A stretch of DNA of 64,000 nt from JAEXOD01 sp963667875. GTDB taxonomy: Bacteria > Bacteroidota > Ignavibacteria > Ignavibacteriales > Melioribacteraceae. Made by a program: the position numbers and the translations under genes. The notes below the pieces were generated by a model. The model did no database searches. It was not told the origin of the DNA and was given only the letters and a program-made list of their open reading frames with translations. Each line of letters opens with the position of its first letter. The stretch's first letter is position 1. Location: NCBI GenBank assembly GCA_963667875.2, contig CAXXGC010000002.1, forward strand, positions 677,317-741,316, in the 5' to 3' direction. This document shows positions 52,618 to 62,313 of this stretch, piece by piece.

Positions 52618-54173
52618 GTAATGGCACTAGGATAGAAAGAGAAATTTTGTAACAAGAGAAAAAATGCATATCTTTGGATAAGAAATCGAGGAAAAAATGC
52701 AAAAATTAATGAACGAATATCCAAAATATAAACAAGGAATGCATATAGGAATCTTTAGTGATTTAATACCTACACATATTATTGAAGAATACAAAACAAG
52801 AAATAAAATAATAAGTCGCAATAGGGTATACGGATACAACGAAGTAGTCTTTGGACTATTAATGCAAGCATGTTTGGAAGATAAAAGTGAACAAAATACG
52901 GTTAAGTTAATAGCCGAATATCAAAATGAAAACATAAAAAGGATGTTAGAAATAGAGGCAATTGAGAAAGAAGAATATGAGAAATATAGAGGCCCCAAAA
53001 GACAAGGCCGTCCAAGGAAAAAACATTTAGATGTACCCAAAAGCAAATTGAAACCAATTTCCTTAAATACGGCCTCATTTGATGAAGCAAAAAAAAGAGT
53101 AGACGTTGAACTATTAGAAGAAATATTTAGATATACAGCAACAGAAGAGTTCCTCGAACAAACGGAAACACAGAAATGGAATGGTCGCGGAGTTATGGTA
53201 GTAGACGGGACAACATTTTTGACAGTAGACACACCAGAGTTAAGGAAATATTTTACACCAAATTTGACTAAAGAAAATGCGACGCCGTTACCAACAGGGC
53301 GAATAGAAGGGCTTCTAGATCTATATAGTGGTCACATAGTAGATTATCGTATATCAGATTATGCAACAGGCGAAATTAAACTAATAAAATCGATGTATAA
53401 ATCAATACCCAAAGGGACGGTATTGCTGGGGGATGATTTGTATTGTAGTTATGGACATTTTGCATATTGTCAAATAAATGAAACAGATTTAATAACGCAA
53501 GGGAAAAAGAATAGAAGAGAAACGGTAGTAAAAAGGATAAGTAAAAATGATTGTATAATCGAATGGAGCTGCGCGTGTGATTCTGTATGGCTTGGAGAAA
53601 AGGAAGCCCATCCGGCAACAATATTGGTAAGAAAGATAACTGTAAAATTAAAAGACAAAAATAATGAAGAAATGCACATATATACGACATTATTGGATCA
53701 TAAAAAATATAAAGCAAAAGCAATATCTGATTTATATTTTTATAGATGGGAAATAGAATTATCATTTAAGGAAATAAAATCAGTAATGCAGATGACATAC
53801 ACAAGAGGAAAGACAGTGCAGAGTGTAAAAAAAGAAATAATAAGTCACTTCATAGTGTATAACATAATAAGAAAAATGATACATAAGGTCTTCCAAGCAA
53901 ACGGGGAAGACATTTTTTCCCTACGAACGTCCGTTCAAGAATGCACTATCCCTAACAAGGTTGATGGTGGTTACGTCGATATATTGGGGCGACGATATGC
54001 AAAAAAAAGCACTGGTCGATATCCAGTTAAAAATTTTTCAATATAAAAGAAAAAAGCGGAAAGGAAGACAATACAAAAGGCAATTAAAAACCCTTAAGCT
54101 TTCCAAATATAATATTAGGAGTAAATAATATTGATATTATTGAATTATATATCTTTTAACCTTGTGCCATTAC
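52618..54173 (+). mobile_element. IS4-family insertion sequence (about 1556 bp)
   Basis: The left end GTAATGGCACTAGGATAGAA and the right end, read inward, GTAATGGCACAAGGTTAAAA, form imperfect terminal inverted repeats with 20 matches in the first 24 positions. CCGTATGG occurs on both flanks (52610-52617 and 54174-54181) as a probable 8-bp target duplication. The target is the palindrome CCCCGTATGGGG, so the exact end could shift by one or two bases. One transposase gene fills the element, which looks complete and possibly active. Confidence 0.88.
52697..54046 (+). CDS. IS4-family transposase
   Basis: A 449-residue DDE transposase. The N-terminal part (HTH-like: TRNKIISRNRVYGYNEVVFG) binds the ends. 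The DDE residues lie in VMVVDGTTFLT, LLGDDLYCSYGH and in the Y-(2)-R-(3)-E-(6)-K signature of the IS4 family, FYFYRWEIELSFKEIK. A lysine- and arginine-rich C-terminal tail follows. GAGGAAAAA before ATG is a strong ribosome-binding site. The frame is intact with no internal stop. The product cuts and pastes the element. Confidence 0.95.
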   Translation: MQKLMNEYPKYKQGMHIGIFSDLIPTHIIEEYKTRNKIISRNRVYGYNEVVFGLLMQACLEDKSEQNTVKLIAEYQNENIKRMLEIEAIEKEEYEKYRGPKRQGRPRKKHLDVPKSKLKPISLNTASFDEAKKRVDVELLEEIFRYTATEEFLEQTETQKWNGRGVMVVDGTTFLTVDTPELRKYFTPNLTKENATPLPTGRIEGLLDLYSGHIVDYRISDYATGEIKLIKSMYKSIPKGTVLLGDDLYCSYGHFAYCQINETDLITQGKKNRRETVVKRISKNDCIIEWSCACDSVWLGEKEAHPATILVRKITVKLKDKNNEEMHIYTTLLDHKKYKAKAISDLYFYRWEIELSFKEIKSVMQMTYTRGKTVQSVKKEIISHFIVYNIIRKMIHKVFQANGEDIFSLRTSVQECTIPNKVDGGYVDILGRRYAKKSTGRYPVKNFSI

Positions 54174-54387
54174 CCGTATGGGGTTTCATGTGAGTAGTCT
54201 GAGTTCAAAAAACAAATACCACAACCCTGTTAATGGGTTGCATAGTAAAATAATCTAAAACAAGACAATCCTTAAGTTGACATGTTTACCTGCTAAAGGC
54301 TGGCATTGCTTGTTAAGAGAAGGGCAAGGGGCCACGCCCGGCTGATTTTGGACGGGTGAGTTCTGTTTTTGTATTTATGCGACATCC
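54174..54387. repeat. right half of the mosaic inverted repeat
   Basis: CCGTATGGGGTTTC completes the interrupted palindrome. Farther out are AACCCTGTTAATGGGTTGCAT, CCTTAAGTTGACA (54270-54282), GGCATTGCTTGTTAAG, and TTATGCGACATCC (54375-54387). These mirror the words listed for the left half. Without the IS and one copy of the target duplication, the whole element would be about 520 bp. Confidence 0.55.
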
Positions 54388-54389
54388 TC

Positions 54390-54419
54390 CTATGGAGTAT
54401 TCTATTAAATACTCCATAG
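54390..54419. repeat. perfect 12-bp stem-loop
   Basis: CTATGGAGTATT and AATACTCCATAG pair perfectly around a 6-base loop. It lies 31 bp beyond the stop of the TonB-dependent receptor (which ends at 54451 on the minus strand). It has no T run, so it is not a classical terminator but could stabilise the mRNA end. Confidence 0.6.
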
Positions 54420-54450
54420 TTCTAACCGCATTTAATTATTTTTTATGATT

Positions 54451-56784
54451 CTAAAACAATAATTTATAACTAAGCTGTATATTTCTTCCCGGCATAAATG
54501 TAAAATCCTTTATTGCGGACAGATGATCTTTGTATTTTAGATCCAACAGATTATTTACTTTAAGATTTAGTATGTGCCCAACTTCTCCGGTAAATAGTTT
54601 GAATCCTCCATATATGCCTACAAGACCATAACCCGCAGTAGGTTCTTCGTTAGGGGCAACATCATTTTGAGCAGAAACTAAATTCCATGTACAGCCATAC
54701 CAATATTTAGGTGTCGAATAGCGCAACTCAACAAGAAATCGGAAAGGGGGAATTTGTGAAACATTTTCATTTGTGGTTTGATTTTTGGCTCTAACATAAT
54801 CCGAAACAATTATGGCCGTAAAACCTTTTACAAATTCGTAATTTAATTTTGTTTCAAAACCATAAACAATTGCATCCGCCTGTTCATATTTGTGAACTCT
54901 AAAACCATCACCAATTGTATTAAATCCAACTGGTTCACCTGTAACAGGATCTGTCTGATCCGAATAATATTGTGCTAACGGCTTTCTGTAAATATAATTA
55001 CTAATTTTGTTATAATACCCCGTAACTTCAAAACTGTAGTTTTGAGTTTGCGATCGTAAACCAACATCCATTCCAATTGAGTTTTCTTTTTCTAAATTCC
55101 TATTTCCAATATCAAAACTTGCAGATGCTTCATGAATAGCATAAGAAGAAAGTTCTTCAATTGTTGGCGCTCTGAATGCATTTGCTATATTTATAAAAAA
55201 TGATGATGCTTCGGTTATTTGATAAACAGCACCAAACGATACAGATAAAGAATTAAAATTATTTGAGCCACCCTTATATGTCGAGTCTGTAAGTATTGCT
55301 GTAGGGAATTTTACATTATTTAATTCATATCTTGCCCCAAATGTTAATGTTGTTTTTTTAAGGTTAAATTTTTCTAAAAAATATCCTGCATAACCGGAAT
55401 AATCGGCATTTGGCGTAAGGGCTTCATCACCTACAACACTATAATTTTGAATTAATCCATAAAAACCGATTATACCGTTTGAATTTTTTATTAATGGTTT
55501 ATGAGAAAACGATAAATCCGCACTTTTTGTTTTTAATCCAAAAGCTGTTCCAACAGTTCCATCCATCCTTGATATTTCTTTATGATTATAATCCAGATAC
55601 CCACCTTTTAAACTCATGGATTCCAAAAATGAATTAATATTATTTACATTTGCTGCAAATCTATATTGTTTTTTTTGCATCTTTATATAAACAACTTCAT
55701 CCGCTTCAGGTATAGTAGGCAAACCGTATTCGTTATTAAAGTCTGTATAACTTACACCAACCATCCCCCAATTGGGATGAACTGACACTCCCAACAATGA
55801 GCCATACGAGTCCAGATCGGAATTAAAGGTTTTATCACCACCCGAAATTTTGTAATCCTCACCTTTTCTTTTCCAAAGTTTTCCGTGCACCGAAAATTGT
55901 CCAATACCGTAATTTATGTGGGCATTACCCATAAATTCCTTATTAACAGTTGAGCCTTGAGTAAACAATTCGCCACTCAAACCTTGATGAACCGTTGATG
56001 GAATTGCATCCGTAATAATATTTACCACTCCGCCAATTGCATTGCTGCCATATAACAAACTTGAAGGTCCTTCAATTACTTCAATATTTTCAGGTTCACT
56101 GCCGTCATCCGAAATACTATGGTCATCCGAAGCGTTCGATAAATCTCCCATTCTTAAACCGTCTTCCAACAATAAAACTTTATTGTTGCTAAATCCTCTT
56201 ATTACAGGCCTTCCTGTTGCAATTCCATTTGATCGCATGGATATACCCGGTTGAAAATTAAGTTCTTCTCCAATTGTCCCGCCATTTCTTAATATTAAAT
56301 CTAATGCCGATAACTTTATGGTTGCCTGCGACAAATCTTTTGTTTCAGACAAAAAAGGATTACCGGTAATAACAATTTCGTTTAAATTTATGGAGGTTTC
56401 TTTAAGTTTAATTACAAGTTCAGTTGGTTCTTCCAGTGGAATAGAAATTTGTTTGGTTAGTGAAGCGTAACCCAAACAAGAAAATTTGATATTATAAAAG
56501 CCGTTATTGATATTTTGAATTTCAAAATATCCGTTGGTATTGGTTGTTGCTCCTTTGTTTAACCCGGCTACAAATACTTCAACCCCGCTTAAAAATTCAT
56601 TATCTTTTTCACCAATAACATATCCGGATATTTTGTTTTGTGCATTAACACTTTCAGCATATAAAAATATGATTAAAATTATAATGGATTTTATTGTAGT
56701 TCTTAAATTTATTATTGATAAATAATTATTTTTATTAACAAGTGATAATAGACCTATTATCACTTTATTGTTTAAATAAAGCAT
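54451..56784 (-). CDS. TonB-dependent outer membrane receptor
   Basis: A 777-residue receptor. An unusually long leader (about 48 residues with the hydrophobic core IKSIIILIIFLYAESVNAQ) is followed by a carboxypeptidase-regulatory-like beta sandwich (KISGYVIGEKDNEFLSGVEV), the plug (LSQATIKLSALDLIL to IEVIEGPSSLLYGSNAIGGV), and a barrel ending GRNIQLSYKLLF. GGAG precedes the ATG. It belongs with siderophore, cobalamin or metal receptors. A small Cys/His-rich membrane-anchored protein is encoded 58 bp upstream, which suggests a metal-related cargo. No TonB or ABC genes are adjacent. Confidence 0.93.
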   Translation of the reverse strand: MLYLNNKVIIGLLSLVNKNNYLSIINLRTTIKSIIILIIFLYAESVNAQNKISGYVIGEKDNEFLSGVEVFVAGLNKGATTNTNGYFEIQNINNGFYNIKFSCLGYASLTKQISIPLEEPTELVIKLKETSINLNEIVITGNPFLSETKDLSQATIKLSALDLILRNGGTIGEELNFQPGISMRSNGIATGRPVIRGFSNNKVLLLEDGLRMGDLSNASDDHSISDDGSEPENIEVIEGPSSLLYGSNAIGGVVNIITDAIPSTVHQGLSGELFTQGSTVNKEFMGNAHINYGIGQFSVHGKLWKRKGEDYKISGGDKTFNSDLDSYGSLLGVSVHPNWGMVGVSYTDFNNEYGLPTIPEADEVVYIKMQKKQYRFAANVNNINSFLESMSLKGGYLDYNHKEISRMDGTVGTAFGLKTKSADLSFSHKPLIKNSNGIIGFYGLIQNYSVVGDEALTPNADYSGYAGYFLEKFNLKKTTLTFGARYELNNVKFPTAILTDSTYKGGSNNFNSLSVSFGAVYQITEASSFFINIANAFRAPTIEELSSYAIHEASASFDIGNRNLEKENSIGMDVGLRSQTQNYSFEVTGYYNKISNYIYRKPLAQYYSDQTDPVTGEPVGFNTIGDGFRVHKYEQADAIVYGFETKLNYEFVKGFTAIIVSDYVRAKNQTTNENVSQIPPFRFLVELRYSTPKYWYGCTWNLVSAQNDVAPNEEPTAGYGLVGIYGGFKLFTGEVGHILNLKVNNLLDLKYKDHLSAIKDFTFMPGRNIQLSYKLLF

Positions 56785-56842
56785 AGCTAACTCCTTAACA
56801 AAAGATTATTAGAAATAGGTAAAATTTTAGTAATTATTTAGA

Positions 56843-57199
56843 TTAAGAGAGTTTTACCGGAGGGGCACGTAAACGTTTTACTGTTTTAACACAGCTAACT
56901 ATTTTGTTTAATTTATATTCGGATATAATAGTAAATGATTGAATAAAACTATTATAAGTCGAGGAGGATTGGAATATTGGATTTGTTGAATTTAACAAAT
57001 AACATTTTTCGCAATTTTCGTGCGAAATTTGTTCGTAATTATTGCCGGTATTAACTAAAAACGACTGCGAGCAATAATTTTTATTTACAGGAATAACTAC
57101 GGTATGATAATGGAACGCACTAAAATAAAATAAAATTAAATAGCCGATAAGTGCTATAAAATTTATACTTTTGTTATATTTAGTAATCGTTTTTTTCAT
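56843..57199 (-). CDS. small membrane-anchored Cys/His protein upstream of the receptor
   Basis: A 118-residue protein. A hydrophobic segment (about residues 12-29, FIALIGYLILFYFSAF) anchors it. After it come HYH, Cys43 (NKNYCSQ), His-Glu-Asn-Cys-Glu-Lys-Cys (HENCEKC) and near the end LRAPP. The set resembles small Bacteroidota/Proteobacteria periplasmic proteins of the DUF2946 style that are linked to copper or other metals and also end in a RAPP-like motif, but I cannot confirm membership. Located directly upstream of the TonB receptor on the same strand, it may be its co-regulated partner. Confidence 0.6.
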   Translation of the reverse strand: MKKTITKYNKSINFIALIGYLILFYFSAFHYHTVVIPVNKNYCSQSFLVNTGNNYEQISHENCEKCYLLNSTNPIFQSSSTYNSFIQSFTIISEYKLNKIVSCVKTVKRLRAPPVKLS

Positions 57200-57404
57200 T
57201 TTAAAATTTAGTTTTATATTTTAACATTTACAATGGGAAAATGATTCCATTATTTTTGCTTAGAATATCTCTGTTAGCTATAAATGCAAAGAAAATAAAA
57301 CATTTTTGCAAATATTTGCAAAAAATTGGAACAACTTATATATTATTTTGGTATTTGAATGAACGAGTATTTTTTTTATTTTAAACTGTTTAAATAATTA
57401 ATAA

Positions 57405-58154
57405 ATGATGATAATGAAAAAATTAGTATTATTCCTTTTAGCCTTAGTTGCTTTAACAAATTGTTCCAGTACTGTTGACACTTCACTGTTTACACCGGAT
57501 CAATATCTTGAATATGCCATGTCTTTGTTTGATAATGAAGATTATGAACAATGTATTACTGAATTCCAGGCAATTTTGTTACAATACCCAGGAAATGCAG
57601 TTAATGATGACGCCCAATTCTTTTTAGGCATGACCTATTTTAAAAGAGATCAGTTTTTGCTTGCTGCTTACGAATACAGCAAATTAATAAAAGGAATTCC
57701 TGCAAGTCCATTTGTTCCGCAAGCCCAGTATATGCTGGCAGAGTGTTATTATCAATTATCTCCCAAATATCCGTTAGATCAAGCTTACACTAAAAAAGCA
57801 ATTGAAGAATTTCAAGCGTTTATTGATTTCTTTCCAAAAGATGAAAAAATTTCCGATGCAGAAGCTAAAATTTCCGAGTTAAGAGATAAATTAGCATTAA
57901 AAGAATATAGTGCCTCGTTAATTTATGAACGAATGGAGTATTATACGGCGGCAATTAAATATTACCAAATAGTATTTGAAAATTACCATGATACAAAATA
58001 TGCTCCAATGGCTTTATACAGAAAAATTAAATTATTAATTTTAAAAGATAAGGTAGGCGAAGCATTATCGGATATGGCAACATTTTTAAGCCGTTACCCT
58101 GATGATGAAAATGCTAACGAAATAAAAACAATAGAAGAAAGTTATAACAAATAA
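57405..58154 (+). CDS. bamD: outer membrane assembly lipoprotein BamD
   Basis: A 249-residue lipoprotein with LTNC (Cys20) as the lipid site. Five TPR-like repeats follow: YLEYAMSLFDNEDYEQCITE, the FFLGMTYFKRDQFLLAAYEY unit, and a unit with YPLDQAYTKKAIEEFQAFID. Length and repeat pattern fit BamD, the essential partner of BamA in outer-membrane protein insertion. The first Met could be 57405 or the Met at 57414; no clear ribosome-binding site separates them. It is followed closely by a thioesterase gene. Confidence 0.88.
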   Translation: MMIMKKLVLFLLALVALTNCSSTVDTSLFTPDQYLEYAMSLFDNEDYEQCITEFQAILLQYPGNAVNDDAQFFLGMTYFKRDQFLLAAYEYSKLIKGIPASPFVPQAQYMLAECYYQLSPKYPLDQAYTKKAIEEFQAFIDFFPKDEKISDAEAKISELRDKLALKEYSASLIYERMEYYTAAIKYYQIVFENYHDTKYAPMALYRKIKLLILKDKVGEALSDMATFLSRYPDDENANEIKTIEESYNK

Positions 58155-58158
58155 AAAT

Positions 58159-58629
58159 ATGATGGAATTTAACAGAAAGACCGTTAAAAATTCTATAATT
58201 ACAATGACCGAACTTGTTTTGCCTAACTATACAAACCAGTTGGGCAATTTGCTTGGCGGTCAGCTTATGCATTGGATAGATATTTGTGCTGCCTTAGCCG
58301 CCTCTAAACACTCGCAGGCGGTTTGTGTTACTGCTTCTGTTGATAGAATAGATTTTCATCATCCAATTAAATTGGGTGATGTTGTAACCTTATACGCTTC
58401 TGTAAACAGAACTTTTAATACATCTATGGAGGTTGGGGTTTGTGTATTTGGAGAAAACCATTCCAAAGGGACTAAATTGCACACTAATTCAGCTTATTTG
58501 ACTTTTGTTAAGGTTGATCAGTTTGGGAAACCACAAAAAACTTATGAAATTATTCCTGAATCGGACGATGAATTACGACGCTTTGATGAAGCTCTTATCC
58601 GCCGGCAAAATCGTCTTAAAAACCGTTAA
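58159..58629 (+). CDS. hotdog-fold acyl-CoA thioesterase
   Basis: A 156-residue YciA/Acot-type thioesterase. TNQLGNLLGGQLMHWIDICA is the family signature with the catalytic Asp, and HHPIKLGDVVTLYASVNRTF completes the hotdog core. It hydrolyses acyl-CoA thioesters in the cytoplasm. It starts 4 bp after the BamD stop and its last 44 bp overlap the next gene in another frame. The C-terminal tail (RRFDEALIRRQNRLKNR) is strongly basic. Confidence 0.88.
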   Translation: MMEFNRKTVKNSIITMTELVLPNYTNQLGNLLGGQLMHWIDICAALAASKHSQAVCVTASVDRIDFHHPIKLGDVVTLYASVNRTFNTSMEVGVCVFGENHSKGTKLHTNSAYLTFVKVDQFGKPQKTYEIIPESDDELRRFDEALIRRQNRLKNR

Positions 58630-60712
58630 AAATAAATATTTTTTTACCTTCTATTTTTTACTACTCACTCAACTGTTTTCACAAATTTCAGTTAATGGAT
58701 TTTTTAATTTTAACTCAATTTCAATTCCCAAAAATTACTCCAATTTTTTTTCTGTTGATTTTAACAATGATAAATTAACCGATTTGTTATTATTTGATAA
58801 CAACAAAAAAGGGTATTCAATATTAAAAGGAGACGAAAAAAGTTTTGCCCCCGCAATTGAAAAACGATTTCCCTATAGTATTTGTTTTATCACTTATGCG
58901 TTCGAATTAAATAAAAAACCGGTTTATTTGGCTCTTTCCCGAAAAAGCAGATCAGCAATATTAATACAAATAAATAATGACGGCATTATTACACCATTAA
59001 AAACGATTGAGTTTAAATCATATCCTTCGTACGCAAAAGTCGGCGATTTTAATAATGACGGCAATTACGAAGCAATTGTTTGCGGCCAAAATTTTAACGG
59101 CATTTCAATTTTAAAATTTAGTCCCGGCGGATCTATTGATCAATATAAAATTGTTACAGAAAGTGTTTTTAAAAAAGCTGATTTTATTGATTTGGATTAT
59201 GATGGATATCTTGATTTGGTCTGCTTAAATGAAATTAATAATTCTTTGGATTATTTTTATAATACTCATGATGGTTTATTCCGAAAAGACAGATTATCAT
59301 CTTTTGAGGAAAAAATAATTAATTACGAATTAATTGATTTTGACCAAGACAAGTTCACTGATATTGTGATTTCAAGAAATGCCGGTTTTACCGTTTTAAA
59401 AGGGGATTCCGTTTCATCTTTTTCGAAAAATTTAATTATTAATACCGAAAAACAACCGGATAATTTTGTGATATCCGATTTAAACGAAAACGGGTTTAGG
59501 GATTTTGCTTACCTTAATAAAAAATCCGGCAGTTTGAATATTATTTTCTCCGAAAAACTTGACTCGCTAAGTACCGGGATATGTTATCTTAACAACTTAA
59601 AATATTATCAGTTTGGATATTCAACTGACAAAAGAGGTAAAAATTTAATTTTACTAACAAAAAACAACTCTTTATTTTTTATCAATAAATCGTATCAAAT
59701 TGAAGATGATAACAAATTTGTTTTAGGCGGCAATATTGGTACAATTCAAAAGTTTAGTTTTAACCAAACACTTAATGCCGGTTTGTGTTTTGTTAATACC
59801 GATGAAGTTTCATTAAATATTATATTAAAAAATAATAACCAGCTGTTTAATAAATATTATAAAATTAATTTATCCGATATCCCCGACCAAATAAAAATAT
59901 TTTATGTAAATAAAACTTATTATTTTGTTTTACAAAAAGCTAACACTTCTTTTTGTGAAGTAATTAATTACGATTTTAAGCATAACACTTATAAAAAGAT
60001 GAAAGTATTTGCTTTGGCTCCTATTTATGATTTTGTTATGTACAAAGCTAAAAAAGATATCTGCTTAAAATTATTAACAAAATATAAAGGTAAACTTTTT
60101 GCAAATAAATTTATTTTAGAAGAAAACCATTTTGAATTGGATGAAGATAATTTAATTGCAGTTAATGTTTTTGATGCTAAAATTGATACTAAAAACAGCA
60201 GCAATATTTATTACTGGAATTTAAACAGGGATAAAACAAAATTTGATTTTTATTCGTATAATTCCGAAAAAGATGAACATCAGCAAAACAGTTCAATTTC
60301 AATTAACAGTTATAACAATATTTATGTAAATTCTATTTTGTTAAAAGGAAACAAAAGAAAAGATACTTATTTAAGTTTTATTACAGCCGATGATAATTAT
60401 TATTTATTTATATTTAACTCAATTACAAAAGAAATGAATCTGCAAATTGTAACAAAAGATTCCCAGTTTGATCTGAATGAATTCAGCATCAAAAACCGAC
60501 TTGTAACAGATAACAATTTTTTGTTTATTAATAATTCAAATAACAATTTTTTGGCAAGTTACAAAATTTTAGGCGATAAATTAATTTTTGAAAAAAAAAT
60601 AAGTATTACTGAAACACCAAATTATTTTATTGGAAATTATAATAATAAAAGTTTTGCTGTATATACTACTAAAGAAAATAATTTTATAAATTTTAAAGAG
60701 TTTGGGAATTAA
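58586..60712 (+). CDS. exported FG-GAP/VCBS-repeat protein
   Basis: A 708-residue protein from ATG 58586, overlapping the thioesterase by 44 bp. A signal peptide (about 1-33, ending LLLTQLFSQ) leads to at least five FG-GAP units: DFNNDKLTDLLLF, DFNNDGNYEAIVC, DLDYDGYLDLVC, DFDQDKFTDIVIS and DLNENGFRDFAYL. The Asp/Asn residues bind calcium in such beta-propeller blades. The later 350 residues are a second strand-rich part without clear motifs. Adhesion or surface binding is a likely role. It lies 2 bp upstream of the metalloprotease gene. Confidence 0.85.
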   Translation: MKLLSAGKIVLKTVKNKYFFTFYFLLLTQLFSQISVNGFFNFNSISIPKNYSNFFSVDFNNDKLTDLLLFDNNKKGYSILKGDEKSFAPAIEKRFPYSICFITYAFELNKKPVYLALSRKSRSAILIQINNDGIITPLKTIEFKSYPSYAKVGDFNNDGNYEAIVCGQNFNGISILKFSPGGSIDQYKIVTESVFKKADFIDLDYDGYLDLVCLNEINNSLDYFYNTHDGLFRKDRLSSFEEKIINYELIDFDQDKFTDIVISRNAGFTVLKGDSVSSFSKNLIINTEKQPDNFVISDLNENGFRDFAYLNKKSGSLNIIFSEKLDSLSTGICYLNNLKYYQFGYSTDKRGKNLILLTKNNSLFFINKSYQIEDDNKFVLGGNIGTIQKFSFNQTLNAGLCFVNTDEVSLNIILKNNNQLFNKYYKINLSDIPDQIKIFYVNKTYYFVLQKANTSFCEVINYDFKHNTYKKMKVFALAPIYDFVMYKAKKDICLKLLTKYKGKLFANKFILEENHFELDEDNLIAVNVFDAKIDTKNSSNIYYWNLNRDKTKFDFYSYNSEKDEHQQNSSISINSYNNIYVNSILLKGNKRKDTYLSFITADDNYYLFIFNSITKEMNLQIVTKDSQFDLNEFSIKNRLVTDNNFLFINNSNNNFLASYKILGDKLIFEKKISITETPNYFIGNYNNKSFAVYTTKENNFINFKEFGN

Positions 60713-60714
60713 TT

Positions 60715-62313
60715 GTGATTAGGAAAATATTGTTATTAATATTATTAAATGTATCCATTATTTTTCCTCAAAATTTGGATTCGTTATTAAACTTATATGT
60801 CCGTATTAAAACCGGACAAAGTTACCTGCCGGATAAGCCGGGCGAACAACAAAATGGGAAATGTGTTTTTGGTGTTATGAGTTATATAAAACTTAATTAT
60901 AACAAATTTTCTCAAAATCAACAGGCTGTTATTAGTTTATATTCGGCAAGACCAAGTTGCGATACAAGTTTTGTTACTCCATCGGGCAAATTCAGGCTTC
61001 ATTACGATTTAACAGGTATTAACAAACCCGGATACAATCTAAATTCACTCGCGGCAATTCTCGATTCTGTTTACAATTTTGAGATCAACTTTTTAGGATA
61101 TGCAGCTCCTCCGGCCGATTTTGGTGCAGGTGGTGATGATTTGTATGATATTTATATCGAAAATCAATCTTCCGATACGTACGGATATACCGACTGGGAG
61201 GTTAACATTGGCGATTCAAAATATACATCATATTTAGCTATTGATAACGATTATTCAGTAGATTATAATACTACAGGGCTTAATGGTGCCAGAGTAACAA
61301 TAGCCCATGAATTTCATCATGCAATACAGGGAGGAAGTTATATTTTAAATGAGGACGATACATTTTATCACGAAATGACTTCCACGGCTATGGAAGAATT
61401 TATGTTTGACAATGTTAATGATTATATTTATTATTTGAAAAACTTCTTCAAGTTTCCAAATTATTCGTTTAGTTCTTATTCGTATAGTTTAGGAATATGG
61501 AATATGTTTTTAAAAGAACGATTTGGTTACGATATTATTAGAAGAACATGGGAATTAATGCCAACGAAAAGAGCTATTGATGCTATTAATACAGCTATTG
61601 CTGAAAATGGTTCTTCATTTAAGGATGAATTAAACACTTTTGGTGTTTGGACTTATTATACCGGATACAGGGCAATTTCAAACAAATATTTTAAGGATGC
61701 TTCAAAATTTCCATTAATCAGTTATATAACAACAATTAATTTTATATCACCATTAAAAACAGTATCACTAAATACAAAACCGGCAACAAATAATTTTGTC
61801 AAATTTATTTATCAAACCGATACATTATCGGCAATAATAACCAATTGCGATTTTGTAAATGCTATTGATAATGTTAATTATGTTCTTTCATGCTCTTATT
61901 CTTTATCCTCACAAAGCAACGGAAATTTTACAAAAATTAATAACAATTTTTATTATTCGTTTAGCAGTTCTAATAACTCTTATTTTTGTGTTGCCAACGT
62001 ATTAAATGATTCGTCATCGGTTATTTCGAATGATGAAGATTATTTTGTTTATCCGCAACCGTTTCGATATTCCAATAATAATTTGTTTTTCCCTGCTAAA
62101 AAAAATGAAACTAATGAAGCCAAACTATATGTTTATACTTGCAGCATGGATTTAATTTATCAAACTAAATCAACAATAACCGCAGCAGGAAAACCAAAAA
62201 TTTGTTGGAATGGTTACGGTTTTAACGGCAAATTGCCAAGCGGTGTTTATTTATATGTAACCGATTCCGATGGTGAAATAATAAAAGGAAAATTTGTAAT
62301 TTTTAATGACTAA
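60715..62313 (+). CDS. secreted metalloprotease-like protein with type IX sorting domain
   Basis: A 532-residue exported protein starting at GTG 60715. The signal peptide ends near IFPQ. HEFHHAIQ carries the HExxH zinc motif, as in MXAN_6640-type putative metalloproteases, with Glu as general base. The C-terminal 90 residues (DYFVYPQPFRYSNNNLFFPA to PSGVYLYVTDSDGEIIKGKF) have the Por/type IX secretion C-terminal sorting shape. It is therefore probably secreted through the T9SS and attached to the surface. No T9SS machinery is in the window. The stop lies inside the start of ccmA (8-bp overlap). Confidence 0.85.
   Translation: MIRKILLLILLNVSIIFPQNLDSLLNLYVRIKTGQSYLPDKPGEQQNGKCVFGVMSYIKLNYNKFSQNQQAVISLYSARPSCDTSFVTPSGKFRLHYDLTGINKPGYNLNSLAAILDSVYNFEINFLGYAAPPADFGAGGDDLYDIYIENQSSDTYGYTDWEVNIGDSKYTSYLAIDNDYSVDYNTTGLNGARVTIAHEFHHAIQGGSYILNEDDTFYHEMTSTAMEEFMFDNVNDYIYYLKNFFKFPNYSFSSYSYSLGIWNMFLKERFGYDIIRRTWELMPTKRAIDAINTAIAENGSSFKDELNTFGVWTYYTGYRAISNKYFKDASKFPLISYITTINFISPLKTVSLNTKPATNNFVKFIYQTDTLSAIITNCDFVNAIDNVNYVLSCSYSLSSQSNGNFTKINNNFYYSFSSSNNSYFCVANVLNDSSSVISNDEDYFVYPQPFRYSNNNLFFPAKKNETNEAKLYVYTCSMDLIYQTKSTITAAGKPKICWNGYGFNGKLPSGVYLYVTDSDGEIIKGKFVIFND

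Noticed and set aside
53376..53765. 129-codon minus-strand frame inside the transposase
   Set aside because: It is a shadow of the transposase gene, Leu/Phe/Tyr-rich without motifs or start signals.
54390..54419. Rho-independent terminator of the TonB receptor
   Set aside because: The stem is perfect but no T run follows on the minus strand, so it is listed as a stem-loop instead.
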